In this document: piece by piece, positions 26,613 through 35,702 of the stretch | Position numbering within the stretch: the first letter of the stretch is position 1 | Layout of the letters: each line of letters begins with the position of its first letter | Assembly (NCBI GenBank): GCA_016795105.1 | Contig: JAEUIH010000004.1 | Span: 186,001 to 250,000, forward strand | Source: Planctomyces sp. | GTDB taxonomy: Bacteria; Planctomycetota; Planctomycetia; Planctomycetales; Planctomycetaceae | DNA: 64,000 nt | Reading direction: 5' to 3' | Made by a program: the position numbers and the translations under genes | Notes under the pieces: model-generated | Seen by the model: only the letters and a program-made list of their open reading frames with translations | The model's database searches: none | What the model was told of the DNA's origin: nothing

Positions 26613-28079
26613 TTAGCTGATGATTTCGTGGATGACTTTTCCGGCGACGTCTGTCAGTCGGAAACGGCGTCCGTTGTATTTGAACGTCAGGCGTTCATGA
26701 TCCATGCCCATAAGGTGCAGGATGGTTGCATGAAGGTCGTTGATGTGAACTTTGTTGTCCACGGACTTGTAGCCGATTTCGTCAGAGTTTCCGTAGGTTG
26801 TGCCACCTTTTGCCCCACCTCCAGCCATCCACGCGACGAAGTGATGGGGGTTATGGTCGCGACCTGGTTTACCGCCGGTCTGGGCAATCGGTAATCGTCC
26901 AAATTCACCGCACCAGATCACGAGGGTATCGTTGAGTAAACCGCTGGCGGCCATATCGGACAGCAGTCCCGCGACCGGTTTGTCGGTTTCGCCGGCGAAC
27001 TGACGATGATTGCCTTCGATGTCATTGTGGCCATCCCAGGATCGCTGGTTCTCCATACCGCCGGAATAGATCTGAATGAAGCGGACGCCGCGTTCGAGAA
27101 GTCTGCGGGCGGTGAGACACTGTCTTGCAAAATGGTCACACTGTTCATCGCCGATCCCGTACAGGTCCTGAATGTGTTTTGGCTCGTTTGCAAGATTCAG
27201 AGCTTCCGGAGCCGCGGACTGCATTCGGTATGCCAGCTCAAAGCTTTCAATCCTCGCAGCCAACTCACTGTCGGCCGCATGCTGTGTCTGGTGCAGTGTA
27301 TTCAGACGCTTGAGAAGATCGAGTTCGTTACGTTGAGCAGAGTCGGTCAATGTTTGTGGTCGGACCAGATTTTCGATGGGCTCACCCTGAGGTTTGAGAT
27401 AGGTGCCCTGGTAGACACCCGGCAGAAATCCAGCGCTCCAGTTTGCCGCATGCCCCTTGGGAAGGCCTCGCCCCTTCGGATCGCTCATCACCACGAAGCC
27501 AGGAAGACTTTCGCTTTCGCTGCCGAGTCCATAAGTGATCCATGAGCCGACACATGGAAAGCCCATTCGGGCGAAGCCGGTGTTCATTGCGAACAGCGCC
27601 GGCGAATGATTGTTGGATTCTGTAAATCCGGACCGGATGACCGCCATGCGATCGGCATGTTCACCGAGATGTGGAAAGATGTCAGGGACCATCAGTCCGC
27701 ATTCGCCGCGAGGCGTGAACTGAAATGGAGACTGCATCAGATTGCCGACGGCATTTTTGAAGAACCCGGTGGTGTCTTTGAACTCCGGGTCAAATTCCCG
27801 AATGGTTTTTCCGTCCCACTTTGTGAGTTCTGGACGATAGTTCCATGTGTCGACCCCGCTGGGTCCGCCATTGATGAAGATCCAGATCACTCGTTTGGCG
27901 CGTGGTTCGAAATGACCTGGCTGAGGTGCAAGTGGATTGAGCGACCGATTGCCCAGTCCATCTTCAGCAGAAGCCTGATCCAGCAGGCCTTCGCGGATGA
28001 GCAGGTCTGCGAGACCCAGGATTCCAAATCCGCAACCGGTGGACTTGAGCATTTGTCGGCGAGAAGAAATCGGCGTCAT
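26613..28079 (-). CDS. DUF1501 family exported protein
   Basis: This 488-aa DUF1501 protein has a twin-arginine-like leader (SSRRQMLKSTGCGFGILGL). Family motifs include FINGGPSGVDTWNYRPEL, DIFPHLG, NNHSPALFAMNTG, and WCGEFGRLPIAQ with GRDHNPHHF near the end. It is longer than the other DUF1501 protein in the window and belongs to the sub-type that usually follows a DUF1549/DUF1553 gene; no such partner is present. The start is ATG 28079; residues upstream in the same frame overlap the ABC-F gene and are not leader-like. The substrate is unknown. Confidence 0.9.
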   Translation of the reverse strand: MTPISSRRQMLKSTGCGFGILGLADLLIREGLLDQASAEDGLGNRSLNPLAPQPGHFEPRAKRVIWIFINGGPSGVDTWNYRPELTKWDGKTIREFDPEFKDTTGFFKNAVGNLMQSPFQFTPRGECGLMVPDIFPHLGEHADRMAVIRSGFTESNNHSPALFAMNTGFARMGFPCVGSWITYGLGSESESLPGFVVMSDPKGRGLPKGHAANWSAGFLPGVYQGTYLKPQGEPIENLVRPQTLTDSAQRNELDLLKRLNTLHQTQHAADSELAARIESFELAYRMQSAAPEALNLANEPKHIQDLYGIGDEQCDHFARQCLTARRLLERGVRFIQIYSGGMENQRSWDGHNDIEGNHRQFAGETDKPVAGLLSDMAASGLLNDTLVIWCGEFGRLPIAQTGGKPGRDHNPHHFVAWMAGGGAKGGTTYGNSDEIGYKSVDNKVHINDLHATILHLMGMDHERLTFKYNGRRFRLTDVAGKVIHEIIS

Positions 28080-28126
28080 AGTCTGTATCTCCCGGACTGG
28101 ATTTGGAATCTGCGGATCGGATCGAA

Positions 28127-29917
28127 CTACCACTCTCCCAATTCTTCCTGCATTTCGCACCACTTCATTTCGGACTCGGCCAGCTGAGCGGCCAGAGATT
28201 CGACTTGATTGTGGAGCTCCATTGCTTTCTTCGCATCGGTGGTTTTCAGCAGCAAAGCGCTGAGTTCTTTTTTTTGTTCGTCGAGTTTAGCGATGGTCTT
28301 TTCAAGATTGCGAAGCTGCTTGCGCATCTGATGCTGATCTTTTCCGGACGCTGCTCGATCAGATTTACCGAGTTTCGAACTGGGTGGAGCGGACAGCTTC
28401 TTTCCGGATGATCGTTCGCGTTCGCCGTCTTCGATTTCTTTGTTGACGTAGTAGAGATATGCGTCGTAATCGCCCGAGTAGTTGCGGGCTCGACCGTCGC
28501 GTACTTCGATGATGTTCGTGGCGATTCGGCGAACGAAGTGACGGTCGTGACTGGTGAACAGAACCGTGCCTTTGTAGGCAAGCAGCGCATCAGCCAGCGA
28601 TTCAACGGTTTCGACATCAAGGTGATTACCAGGTTCGTCAAGAATCAGGATGTTGTAGGTACCAAGCATGAGGCCCGCCATACATAGTCGAGCTCGTTCG
28701 CCCCCGGAAAGAACTCGGATTGGCTTCTTCGTGTGTCCGCCTCGGAACAACAGTGAACCAGCGCACGCAAGGCAGTCCTGAGTGGTGGTGCCGGGTTTGG
28801 CATTGTATTCGAGGTACTCCAGAACTGTCTGATCCTGAGGCAGCGATGTGTAGACGTGTTGAGCATACACGCCGATTTCGCACCCATAACCCCACTTGAC
28901 CTTCCCTGCGACAGGCTTGAGAGAATCGACAATTGTTCTGAGCAAAGTTGTCTTACCCTGACCGTTATCTCCGACGATAGCGGCTCGCTGCTGGTGTTCC
29001 ACTTCCAGTTCAATACCAGAGGCAACGACATGATCGGCATACCCAATCGACAGGTCGAGGCATCTCAGCGCGGGTCCCTGACGGGGCTCGTCGATCAGAG
29101 GTGCACGGATATTGGCAGTTGGCAGATCAACTTCGATTTCTTCCAGCTGCAGGCGGTCCAGTTGCTTCTGTTTTGATCGGGCCTGGCTTGCAGTCGTGGC
29201 TCTGGCACGATTCTTGTCAATGAACCTTTGCAACTGCTTTTGTTTTGCCATCACGGCCGCATTCGTGCGTTCTGCCCGCTGAATTTCTTCTTCGACCTGC
29301 TGGAGGTATGGCCCGATCTTACCATTGTACATGGTCAGTTTGCCGCGGTTGAGATCAAGAGTCTGCTCACAGGTCGCAGTCAGAAACTCGCGGTCGTGTG
29401 ATACAATCAGGCAAGCAGCTGGGAAGCCTCGCAGAAAATGTTCCAGCAGAATCTGTGTGCGCAGGTCAAGGAAGTTGGTTGGTTCGTCGAGCATCAGCAG
29501 ATTGGGGTCGTGCAGCAGCAGTGCGGCCAGTTTGACTCGAGTCTGCCAGCCACCAGAGAGGTCTTTGACGGGTCCGTTGAGGTACTCGCCTTTGAGCTCG
29601 AATTCGGCAGCGACTTCTCCACATTTCCAGTCCGGCTGTCCGCTGTCCCTCATCAGGAAGTCCATCGCGGATTCGGTTGGGAGAAACGGATCATGCTGCC
29701 GCAGGTAACCCACTCGCAGATGCGGTGAACGGGAGACTTCGCCACTGTCAAGTTCTTCGTCGCCCAGAAGGACTCGGAGCAGTGTGGACTTACCAGCTCC
29801 GTTGCGGCCGATGAATCCAACCTTGGTGTCTTCGTAAATAGTGACACTTGCCCCGTCGAGCAGTTGCTGATCACCGTAACTTTTGAACGCGTCGGTAAGC
29901 TGAAGAAGAACGGACAT
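28127..29917 (-). CDS. ABC-F family ATPase
   Basis: This 596-aa soluble ATPase has two ABC domains and no membrane helices. Walker A motifs are GRNGAGKST (about residue 37) and GDNGQGKTT (about 330). The signatures are LSGGWQTRVKLA and LSGGERARLCMA, and the Walker B motifs are LLMLDEPTNFLD and ILILDEPGNHLD. A charged linker separates the domains and a coiled-coil tail of about 80 residues ends the protein, as in Uup/YheS-type members. ABC-F proteins act on the ribosome to relieve stalls or confer resistance; which applies here is unknown. ATG 29917 is chosen because upstream residues in frame lack family similarity. Confidence 0.92.
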   Translation of the reverse strand: MSVLLQLTDAFKSYGDQQLLDGASVTIYEDTKVGFIGRNGAGKSTLLRVLLGDEELDSGEVSRSPHLRVGYLRQHDPFLPTESAMDFLMRDSGQPDWKCGEVAAEFELKGEYLNGPVKDLSGGWQTRVKLAALLLHDPNLLMLDEPTNFLDLRTQILLEHFLRGFPAACLIVSHDREFLTATCEQTLDLNRGKLTMYNGKIGPYLQQVEEEIQRAERTNAAVMAKQKQLQRFIDKNRARATTASQARSKQKQLDRLQLEEIEVDLPTANIRAPLIDEPRQGPALRCLDLSIGYADHVVASGIELEVEHQQRAAIVGDNGQGKTTLLRTIVDSLKPVAGKVKWGYGCEIGVYAQHVYTSLPQDQTVLEYLEYNAKPGTTTQDCLACAGSLLFRGGHTKKPIRVLSGGERARLCMAGLMLGTYNILILDEPGNHLDVETVESLADALLAYKGTVLFTSHDRHFVRRIATNIIEVRDGRARNYSGDYDAYLYYVNKEIEDGERERSSGKKLSAPPSSKLGKSDRAASGKDQHQMRKQLRNLEKTIAKLDEQKKELSALLLKTTDAKKAMELHNQVESLAAQLAESEMKWCEMQEELGEW

Positions 29918-29998
29918 GTCTTGAGAGATGCTTTGTCGTTTACAAGAAAATTCGAATTGGAAAACCGTCATTTTACGTGAATTTGCCGGAGTTTCCAT

Positions 29999-30327
29999 GT
30001 CGTTCCGGGTTCGACAAGGGTCAGTCGGCCAATTCTCTCTGCAAAAATTGATGGTTGTAATGATGTTTTGTTAATGATTTTTGCAGTTTTTGCGTCTGTA
30101 AGGGCATTTCGATTTCAAAAAACAAAGGATGCCGGCAAATCCATTTCCTGGATGTTCGGAATTCAGAGTGCCTGAATGGGCATTGAATTCAATCTTCAAA
30201 GGCATAGACTTTTTCAACCCCGCCACCTTCCTTCCCGCATCTCCCGCCTGAATTGTGAAACCATCTCCGATTTCGTTAAACTGTTGTGACCTTTGAACAT
30301 ATTTGTCCTCGTATCTACGGTGAACCC
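29999..30327. other. Divergent intergenic region, ABC-F (-) and PQQ propeller gene (+)
   Basis: This A/T-richer stretch holds both promoters. A 10-base inverted repeat (ctgcaaaaat at 30039-30048 and its complement at 30077-30086) is separated by 28 bases and could be an operator or chance in an A/T-rich region. No RNA gene or other feature is seen. Confidence 0.45.
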
Positions 30328-32532
30328 ATGGCCTTGATTCCTGCCAGATTCCTCGTGCTCACAACTGCGGTTGTTCTGGGCGGACTTTTTACGGCTTCAC
30401 CTGTTCTCGGATTCAACGACTGGCCTCACTGGAGAGGTCCGAATCTGAACGGGCTGTCCGCGGAGAAAAACCTCCCGGAGAAGATGAATCCTAAAGACGA
30501 CAGTCTCGTCTGGCGCCATGAGGAATATGCTTCCCGATCGTCGCCCGTGATTATGGATGGTCGCGTCTATCTGGTCTGTCGAGCATTCGAAGAAACCACC
30601 AAAGAAGGCGAGCGGACAGTTTGTCTGGATGCCAACACCGGAGAACTGATCTGGGAGAGCATTCACAACATCTTCCTTTCTGATGCTCCTGCTGAACGTG
30701 TGGGGTGGTCGAGTGTTGTTTGTGATCAGGAAAGCGGAAACGTCTATGTGCTGGGGCTCGGTTGCCTGTTTCAGTGTCTGAACGGCAAGACTGGGGAGAT
30801 CGTCTGGCAGAAGTCGATGACCGAAGAATATGGAATGCTGTCGACATACGGCGGTCGAACCAACTTTCCAGTGGTGTTTGAAGATCTGGTCATCATCAGT
30901 GGAGTCATGACAGGCTGGTCTGACACTGCAATTCCAGCTCACAGGTTTGTCGCTTTTGATAAACGGACGGGTGAAGCTCGCTGGCTGAAGAGCACCAATC
31001 TTCGGCCGGAAGATACAACTTACAGCACGCCAGTGTTTGCAAAGCTGAATGGCCAGCCCACGATGGTCTTCGGAGCTGGAGACGGTGCAATTTATGCAGT
31101 GCAGCCTCGCACTGGTAAGACGATCTGGAAGTATCAGGCATCGACTCGAGGTCTGAACGCAACACCGCTCGTTGACGATCAGGGTGTTGTCTATTGTGGT
31201 CACAGTGAACAGAACGCATCCGATACGACAGTCCTCGGAGCCGTGTTTGCGTTCAACGGGAATACTGAAGGCGAGATTTCAGAAGGAGATCTGCTCTGGA
31301 AAATTCCCAAGAAGACAGTTGGTCGAACAGCACCGATCAAAGTTGGGGAACGCATCTACTACCTGGAAGACGGTGCAATGATGGTCATCGTCGATGCGAA
31401 GACTGGAGAAATCGTTGGCCAGAAGAAGCTCGGTCGAATCATGTTTGGAAGTTTATCGGCCGGTGACGGTAAGCTTTACGCGGCCGAAAATACCGGTCGA
31501 CTCTATGTTATGAAGCCATCAGAAAAGGGCGTAGACGTGATCAGCGAATCCCGACTTCCTCAGGGCGAAGAAGTCTTTGGGTCACCTGCGATTTACAACG
31601 GTCGCGTTTACATTCCGTCCATCGGAGCACTGTATTGTTTCGGTGCTAAAGAGCCGGCGGCGACATCGGCTGCAAAGCCAGTCGCTCCAGCAGCTGTTGA
31701 AGATAAGACCGTTACACAGATTCTGCTGACGCCAGTGGAGCTGATGCTCGAACCCGGAAAGACGGCCCAGCTTCAGGTTCGTGGCTATAACGCAGTCGGA
31801 CAGTTTGTAAAGGTTCTGAAGGACGCTGAAATCACTGTTCAGGGTGGTGGCGCCGTTGGAAAAGATCATGTTTATACGGCACCATCCGGTGTTCAGGTGG
31901 CAGGCGTTCTCGTCTCAGCCAAATCGGGCGAAATGACTGCCACGGCTCGTATCCGAGTGATTTCCCGACTTCCATGGAAGTTTGACTTCGCTGACGAAAA
32001 AGTTCCACCTGTATGGATTGGAGCCGACTATCGACACAAGCCGGCTCCGCTGGATGGCCAGAAGGGACTTGTCAAGATCAGCACGATTCCAAAGGGAACT
32101 CGAAGTCAGGCATGGATGGGCTGGACTGACATGCACGACTATACGATTCAGGCGGATTTCAAAGCCACCGAGAAAAATGGTTTGCTCCCTGACATGGGCT
32201 TGATTGCTCAACGTTATGCGATTGAACTTCAGGGAGCAAAACGTCTTCAGATTCGCTCATGGACTGCTCGTCGAGAGCTTCGCTTTGCAGAAACCATTGA
32301 CTTCGACTGGAAAGCCGGAGTCTGGTATCGAATCAAGTTCCAGGCGGAAAACAAAGACGGAGCCGCTGTATTGCGAGGCAAGGTGTGGGAGCGAGACCAG
32401 GCCGAGCCGAAGGAATGGCAGATCGAAGGAACAGACGCGACTCCAAACACGACGGGTAGCCCGGGATTGTTTGGAAATGCAACCGATGCGGAATTCTACA
32501 TTGATAACGTGGAAGTCACAGCCAATAAATAG
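30328..32532 (+). CDS. Secreted PQQ-binding-like beta-propeller protein with C-terminal lectin-like domain
   Basis: This 734-aa protein has a signal peptide (about residues 1-28). A PQQ-type propeller opens with DWPHWRGPNLNG, the usual first blade of planctomycete PQQ-like proteins, and has repeated blades of the form xGKTGExxW. From about residue 460 a beta-rich Ig-like segment precedes a C-terminal domain of roughly 200 residues that resembles a concanavalin/DUF1080-like jelly roll (YTIQADFK, then WYRIKFQAEN and FYIDNVEV). No enzyme activity is evident; binding to extracellular or envelope partners is inferred. A shorter paralogue lies directly downstream, 60 bases away. Confidence 0.85.
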   Translation: MALIPARFLVLTTAVVLGGLFTASPVLGFNDWPHWRGPNLNGLSAEKNLPEKMNPKDDSLVWRHEEYASRSSPVIMDGRVYLVCRAFEETTKEGERTVCLDANTGELIWESIHNIFLSDAPAERVGWSSVVCDQESGNVYVLGLGCLFQCLNGKTGEIVWQKSMTEEYGMLSTYGGRTNFPVVFEDLVIISGVMTGWSDTAIPAHRFVAFDKRTGEARWLKSTNLRPEDTTYSTPVFAKLNGQPTMVFGAGDGAIYAVQPRTGKTIWKYQASTRGLNATPLVDDQGVVYCGHSEQNASDTTVLGAVFAFNGNTEGEISEGDLLWKIPKKTVGRTAPIKVGERIYYLEDGAMMVIVDAKTGEIVGQKKLGRIMFGSLSAGDGKLYAAENTGRLYVMKPSEKGVDVISESRLPQGEEVFGSPAIYNGRVYIPSIGALYCFGAKEPAATSAAKPVAPAAVEDKTVTQILLTPVELMLEPGKTAQLQVRGYNAVGQFVKVLKDAEITVQGGGAVGKDHVYTAPSGVQVAGVLVSAKSGEMTATARIRVISRLPWKFDFADEKVPPVWIGADYRHKPAPLDGQKGLVKISTIPKGTRSQAWMGWTDMHDYTIQADFKATEKNGLLPDMGLIAQRYAIELQGAKRLQIRSWTARRELRFAETIDFDWKAGVWYRIKFQAENKDGAAVLRGKVWERDQAEPKEWQIEGTDATPNTTGSPGLFGNATDAEFYIDNVEVTANK

Positions 32533-32592
32533 TCGGTGCCGTTCAATAGCCTGAGACAACTAAACTTTATTTCAACGTTGAGGAATGTTCTT

Positions 32593-34290
32593 ATGTCGTT
32601 CAGGAAAATTCGATTGATGATGGCTTTCGCCCTGCCGGCTTTCGCCCTGCCGGGGTTCGCCCTGCCGGGGTTTGCTCTGATGGGAGCAATCGCCTGCAGC
32701 GTTTCGGAAGTCGCTGCAGCGGACCCGACTAAAGAAGTGCTGGAAGCAGTTTCCAAACTCAAAGTCGGACCAAAAGACTGGCCACAGTGGGGCGGTAGTT
32801 CTCATCGAAATAACACTCCATCCGGAAAGGATATTCCGATCGAGTGGGATGTTGAAGAAGGAAAGAATATCCTCTGGTCCGTGCCGCTGGGATCCGAAAC
32901 GTATGGAAACCCGGTCGTTGCCAATGGGAAGGTATTTATCGGTACCAACAACGGAAATGGATACATCAAGCGATATCCGAGCAAAGTGGATCTTGGTTGT
33001 TTGATCTGCTTCGACGAGAAAGATGGCAAGTTCCTGTGGCAGCATTCCAACGAAAAGCTGCCAACTGGACGCGTTCATGACTGGCCGCACCAGGGTGTTT
33101 GCTGTTCACCATTCGTCGATGGCAATCGAGCATGGTATGTCAGCAATCGTGGGGAAATCGTTTGTCTGGATATCGAAGGGTTTCATGACGGCGAGAATGA
33201 TGGTCCTTTCGTCACTGAAAAGGTGACAGATGCAACTGAGGCGGACATCATCTGGTCTGTGAACATGATGGCCGATCTGCGAGTCTCTCAGCATAATATG
33301 TGCAGCTGCTCGGTTACGTGTGCCGGAGAACTGCTGTTTGTCCTGACCGCCAATGGCGTTGATGAAAGTCACATCACCATTCCGGAAGAGAAGGCCCCGA
33401 GTTTCCTGTGCGTTGATCGCAACACCGGAAAAGTGCTCTGGTCAGACAATTCTCCTGGTGCAAATGTGCTTCATGGACAGTGGTCTTCACCAGGCTACGG
33501 TGTTCTTGGTGGGGTACCTCAGGTGTTGTTTGGCGCCGGCGATGGGTATCTCTACAGCTTCGCTGCCGAGGGAAAAGACGGCAAGGCCGAATTGCTGTGG
33601 AAGTTTGACTGTAATCCCAAGGATTCACTCTATCTGCTGGGTGGTCGAGCAACCCGGAATCACCTCATCGCGACACCTGTGATCCATGACGGACTTGTAT
33701 ACATCGGGGTCGGCGAAGACCCGGAACACGGTGAAGGGAATGGTCATCTGTGGTGTATTGACCCAACCAAGAGAGGTGATGTCAGTCCAACACTGGTCTT
33801 CAATTCAGCCGATCCATCCAAGCCGATTGCTCACAAGAGATTGCAGGCACTCGATGAAAAGGCGGGTGACTTTGAGCGAGAGAATCCAAATTCAGCGGCC
33901 ATCTGGCATTATGTCGGAACAAACCCCGAAGAGTTTGAAACGACTATGCACCGCACTTGCGGTACAGTGGCCATTAAGGATGGACTGCTGTTTATTGCCG
34001 ACTTCAGTGGGTTGTTCCACTGTCTGGATTTGAAGACCGGCGAACCGCACTGGACTCATGATATGTTTGCCGCATCATGGGCTTCACCACTGATTGTCGA
34101 AGACCGTGTTTACATTGGCGACGAAGATGGGGATATCTGCATTTTCAAGTTGTCTAAAGAAAAGGACTTGATCGCAGAATTGAACGTTGGTTCTTCGGTG
34201 TACACAACTCCGGTTGTTGCCAACGACGTCCTGTACATTGCCAACAAAAATCGCCTCTTCGCAATCAAAGAAGGCGCTCAGTCTAAGTAG
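32593..34290 (+). CDS. Secreted PQQ-binding-like beta-propeller protein with repetitive signal peptide
   Basis: This 565-aa protein is a PQQ-type propeller starting WPQWGGSSHRNN at about residue 62 and continuing with blades to the C-terminus (last strands LYIANKNRLFAI). The signal peptide core is four tandem copies of a five-residue unit (A/G)FALP encoded by a 15-bp DNA repeat at 32623-32682. Family members are abundant in planctomycetes, usually secreted or envelope-attached, with unknown ligands. The TAG stop is formed by the first bases of the 70-bp repeat array downstream. The upstream propeller gene is probably in the same transcript, ended by the terminator at 34574-34610. Confidence 0.85.
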   Translation: MSFRKIRLMMAFALPAFALPGFALPGFALMGAIACSVSEVAAADPTKEVLEAVSKLKVGPKDWPQWGGSSHRNNTPSGKDIPIEWDVEEGKNILWSVPLGSETYGNPVVANGKVFIGTNNGNGYIKRYPSKVDLGCLICFDEKDGKFLWQHSNEKLPTGRVHDWPHQGVCCSPFVDGNRAWYVSNRGEIVCLDIEGFHDGENDGPFVTEKVTDATEADIIWSVNMMADLRVSQHNMCSCSVTCAGELLFVLTANGVDESHITIPEEKAPSFLCVDRNTGKVLWSDNSPGANVLHGQWSSPGYGVLGGVPQVLFGAGDGYLYSFAAEGKDGKAELLWKFDCNPKDSLYLLGGRATRNHLIATPVIHDGLVYIGVGEDPEHGEGNGHLWCIDPTKRGDVSPTLVFNSADPSKPIAHKRLQALDEKAGDFERENPNSAAIWHYVGTNPEEFETTMHRTCGTVAIKDGLLFIADFSGLFHCLDLKTGEPHWTHDMFAASWASPLIVEDRVYIGDEDGDICIFKLSKEKDLIAELNVGSSVYTTPVVANDVLYIANKNRLFAIKEGAQSK

Positions 34291-34566
34291 GATGGGCATT
34301 CCTGCCCGTCGCGAGTACTGCCGTGTTGCGGACGGCACTCGGAGAGTGCCTGCAACGTAGGATGGGCATTCCTGCCCGTCGCGAGTGCTGCCGCGTTGCG
34401 GACGGCACTCGGAGAGTGCCTGCTACGTAGGATGGGCATTCCTGCCCGTCGCGAGTACTGCCGCGTTGCGGACGGCACTCGGAGAGTGCCTGCAACGTAG
34501 GATGGGCATTCCTGCCCGTCGCGAGTGCTGCCGCGTTGCGGACGGCACTCGGAGAGTGCCTGCTAC
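34287..34566. repeat. Tandem array of four 70-bp BIME-like units
   Basis: Four head-to-tail units start at 34287, 34357, 34427 and 34497 with an exact 70-base period. Each contains two hairpins: gggca/tgccc around ttcc, and ggcactc/gagtgcc around gga. Units 1 and 3 share gagtactg and tgcaac; units 2 and 4 share gagtgctg and tgctac, so the array arose by duplicating a 140-bp dimer. The second hairpin and its flanks match the elements at 2790-2916. There are no spacers, so this is not a CRISPR array. Confidence 0.92.
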
Positions 34567-34573
34567 AGAAATG

Positions 34574-34610
34574 GGGCTTTCGGACATGTTTTGTCCGAAA
34601 GCCCTTTTTT
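34574..34610 (+). terminator. Strong intrinsic terminator
   Basis: A perfect 13-bp stem (34574-34586 with 34592-34604, loop tgttt) is followed immediately by six T residues (34605-34610). It lies after the repeat array and most likely ends transcription of the two PQQ-propeller genes. It also separates them from the ABC exporter genes that follow. Confidence 0.88.
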
Positions 34611-34733
34611 ATTCGGAAATCGTAAACCGGAATAACGGCACGAGCGTTCGCGTTTTTGAAAAAACACGGATATACATTGGCCTGGCGAGCGAACAAGCGG
34701 CCGAGGTATTGGAATAGACGATGAGAATAAAAA

Positions 34734-35702
34734 GTGGGGGTGGCTGTGAACAGTAGTGATGCGGTCATAGAAGTGACCGACCTGACGAAAGTCTACCGGA
34801 GCGGCCTGTTTGGCAGTAAGAAACTCAAGGCACTTGACGGCGTATCTCTGAAAGTCCAGCGGGGCCAGATTTATGGGCTTCTGGGGCCGAACGGGGCAGG
34901 CAAGACAACGCTGATTAAAATTCTGTTGGGGATTTGCCGCAAGACGGCCGGTCATGCCACGGTACTTGGACAGCCAGCCGGTTCCCGGAGTGCTCGACAG
35001 GAGATTGGCTACCTGCCGGAGAATCACAGAATCCCGAGGCACCTGACCGGCGATACGGCGCTTGAATATTATGGGTCATTAAGTGGGTTATCCGTATCTG
35101 AGGTGCGGAAGCGGAGGCCGAAACTGCTGGAACTGGTTGGGCTGACCGGGCGTGGACGCGAGCGTGTTTCCGGTTATTCAAAAGGGATGCTTCAGCGACT
35201 GGGGCTGGCGCAGGCAATTATCCATAACCCAAGCCTGGTGGTATTGGATGAGCCGACCGACGGTGTAGACCCGGTGGGTCGCAAGGAGATTCGTGAAGTC
35301 CTGAAGAATCTCGCAACGCAGGGCACAACAATATTCCTTAACAGCCACCTGCTTCAGGAGATTGAGCTGGTCTGTGAAAACGTTGCGATTTTGACCAAAG
35401 GTAAAGTGCGAAGGACGGGAAGTGTTCGACAGCTCAAGCAGGAACTGGGCGATGCGCCGGTTCTGTTGCAGCTTGAGGGTGCGGAATCAGAAATCCGTCG
35501 GATTGTTGCCGGTCTTTCGCAGGTTGGAATTCGAAAGTCCGGTGAGCGTTTGTTTGAAGTGGAATGGAGAGTTACTTCACAGAAGACACTGGATGGAGTC
35601 ATTGATCAGTTGCGTGCTGCGGATGTGAGTATCTGGCGAATGGCTCGCCGCGAACTGACACTGGAAGAAGCATTTTTGTCAATCGTGGGAGGCCAGGACT
35701 AA
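34734..35702 (+). CDS. ABC transporter ATP-binding protein (ABC-2 type)
   Basis: This 322-aa ATPase has Walker A GPNGAGKTT (about residue 49), signature YSKGMLQRLGLAQA, Walker B LVVLDEPTDGVD and a switch His in FLNSHLL. A C-terminal extension of about 90 residues is typical of ABC-2 ATPases such as the GldA/CcmA-like group. GTG at 34734 is the furthest start; a second GTG at 34746 is equally possible, with a weak Shine-Dalgarno region. The stop TAA overlaps the start of the permease gene, so the two form one exporter unit. The substrate is unknown. Confidence 0.9.
   Translation: MGVAVNSSDAVIEVTDLTKVYRSGLFGSKKLKALDGVSLKVQRGQIYGLLGPNGAGKTTLIKILLGICRKTAGHATVLGQPAGSRSARQEIGYLPENHRIPRHLTGDTALEYYGSLSGLSVSEVRKRRPKLLELVGLTGRGRERVSGYSKGMLQRLGLAQAIIHNPSLVVLDEPTDGVDPVGRKEIREVLKNLATQGTTIFLNSHLLQEIELVCENVAILTKGKVRRTGSVRQLKQELGDAPVLLQLEGAESEIRRIVAGLSQVGIRKSGERLFEVEWRVTSQKTLDGVIDQLRAADVSIWRMARRELTLEEAFLSIVGGQD

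Noticed and set aside
30039-30086. 10-base inverted repeat as a terminator or RNA element
   Set aside because: The 28-base spacer and A/T-rich surroundings make chance likely; no T-run follows.
34287-34566. Direct repeats that could suggest a CRISPR array
   Set aside because: The 70-bp units are contiguous without unique spacers and no cas genes are present.
34278-34768. Minus-strand open frames across the hairpin array
   Set aside because: They only translate the repeat units and have no other support.
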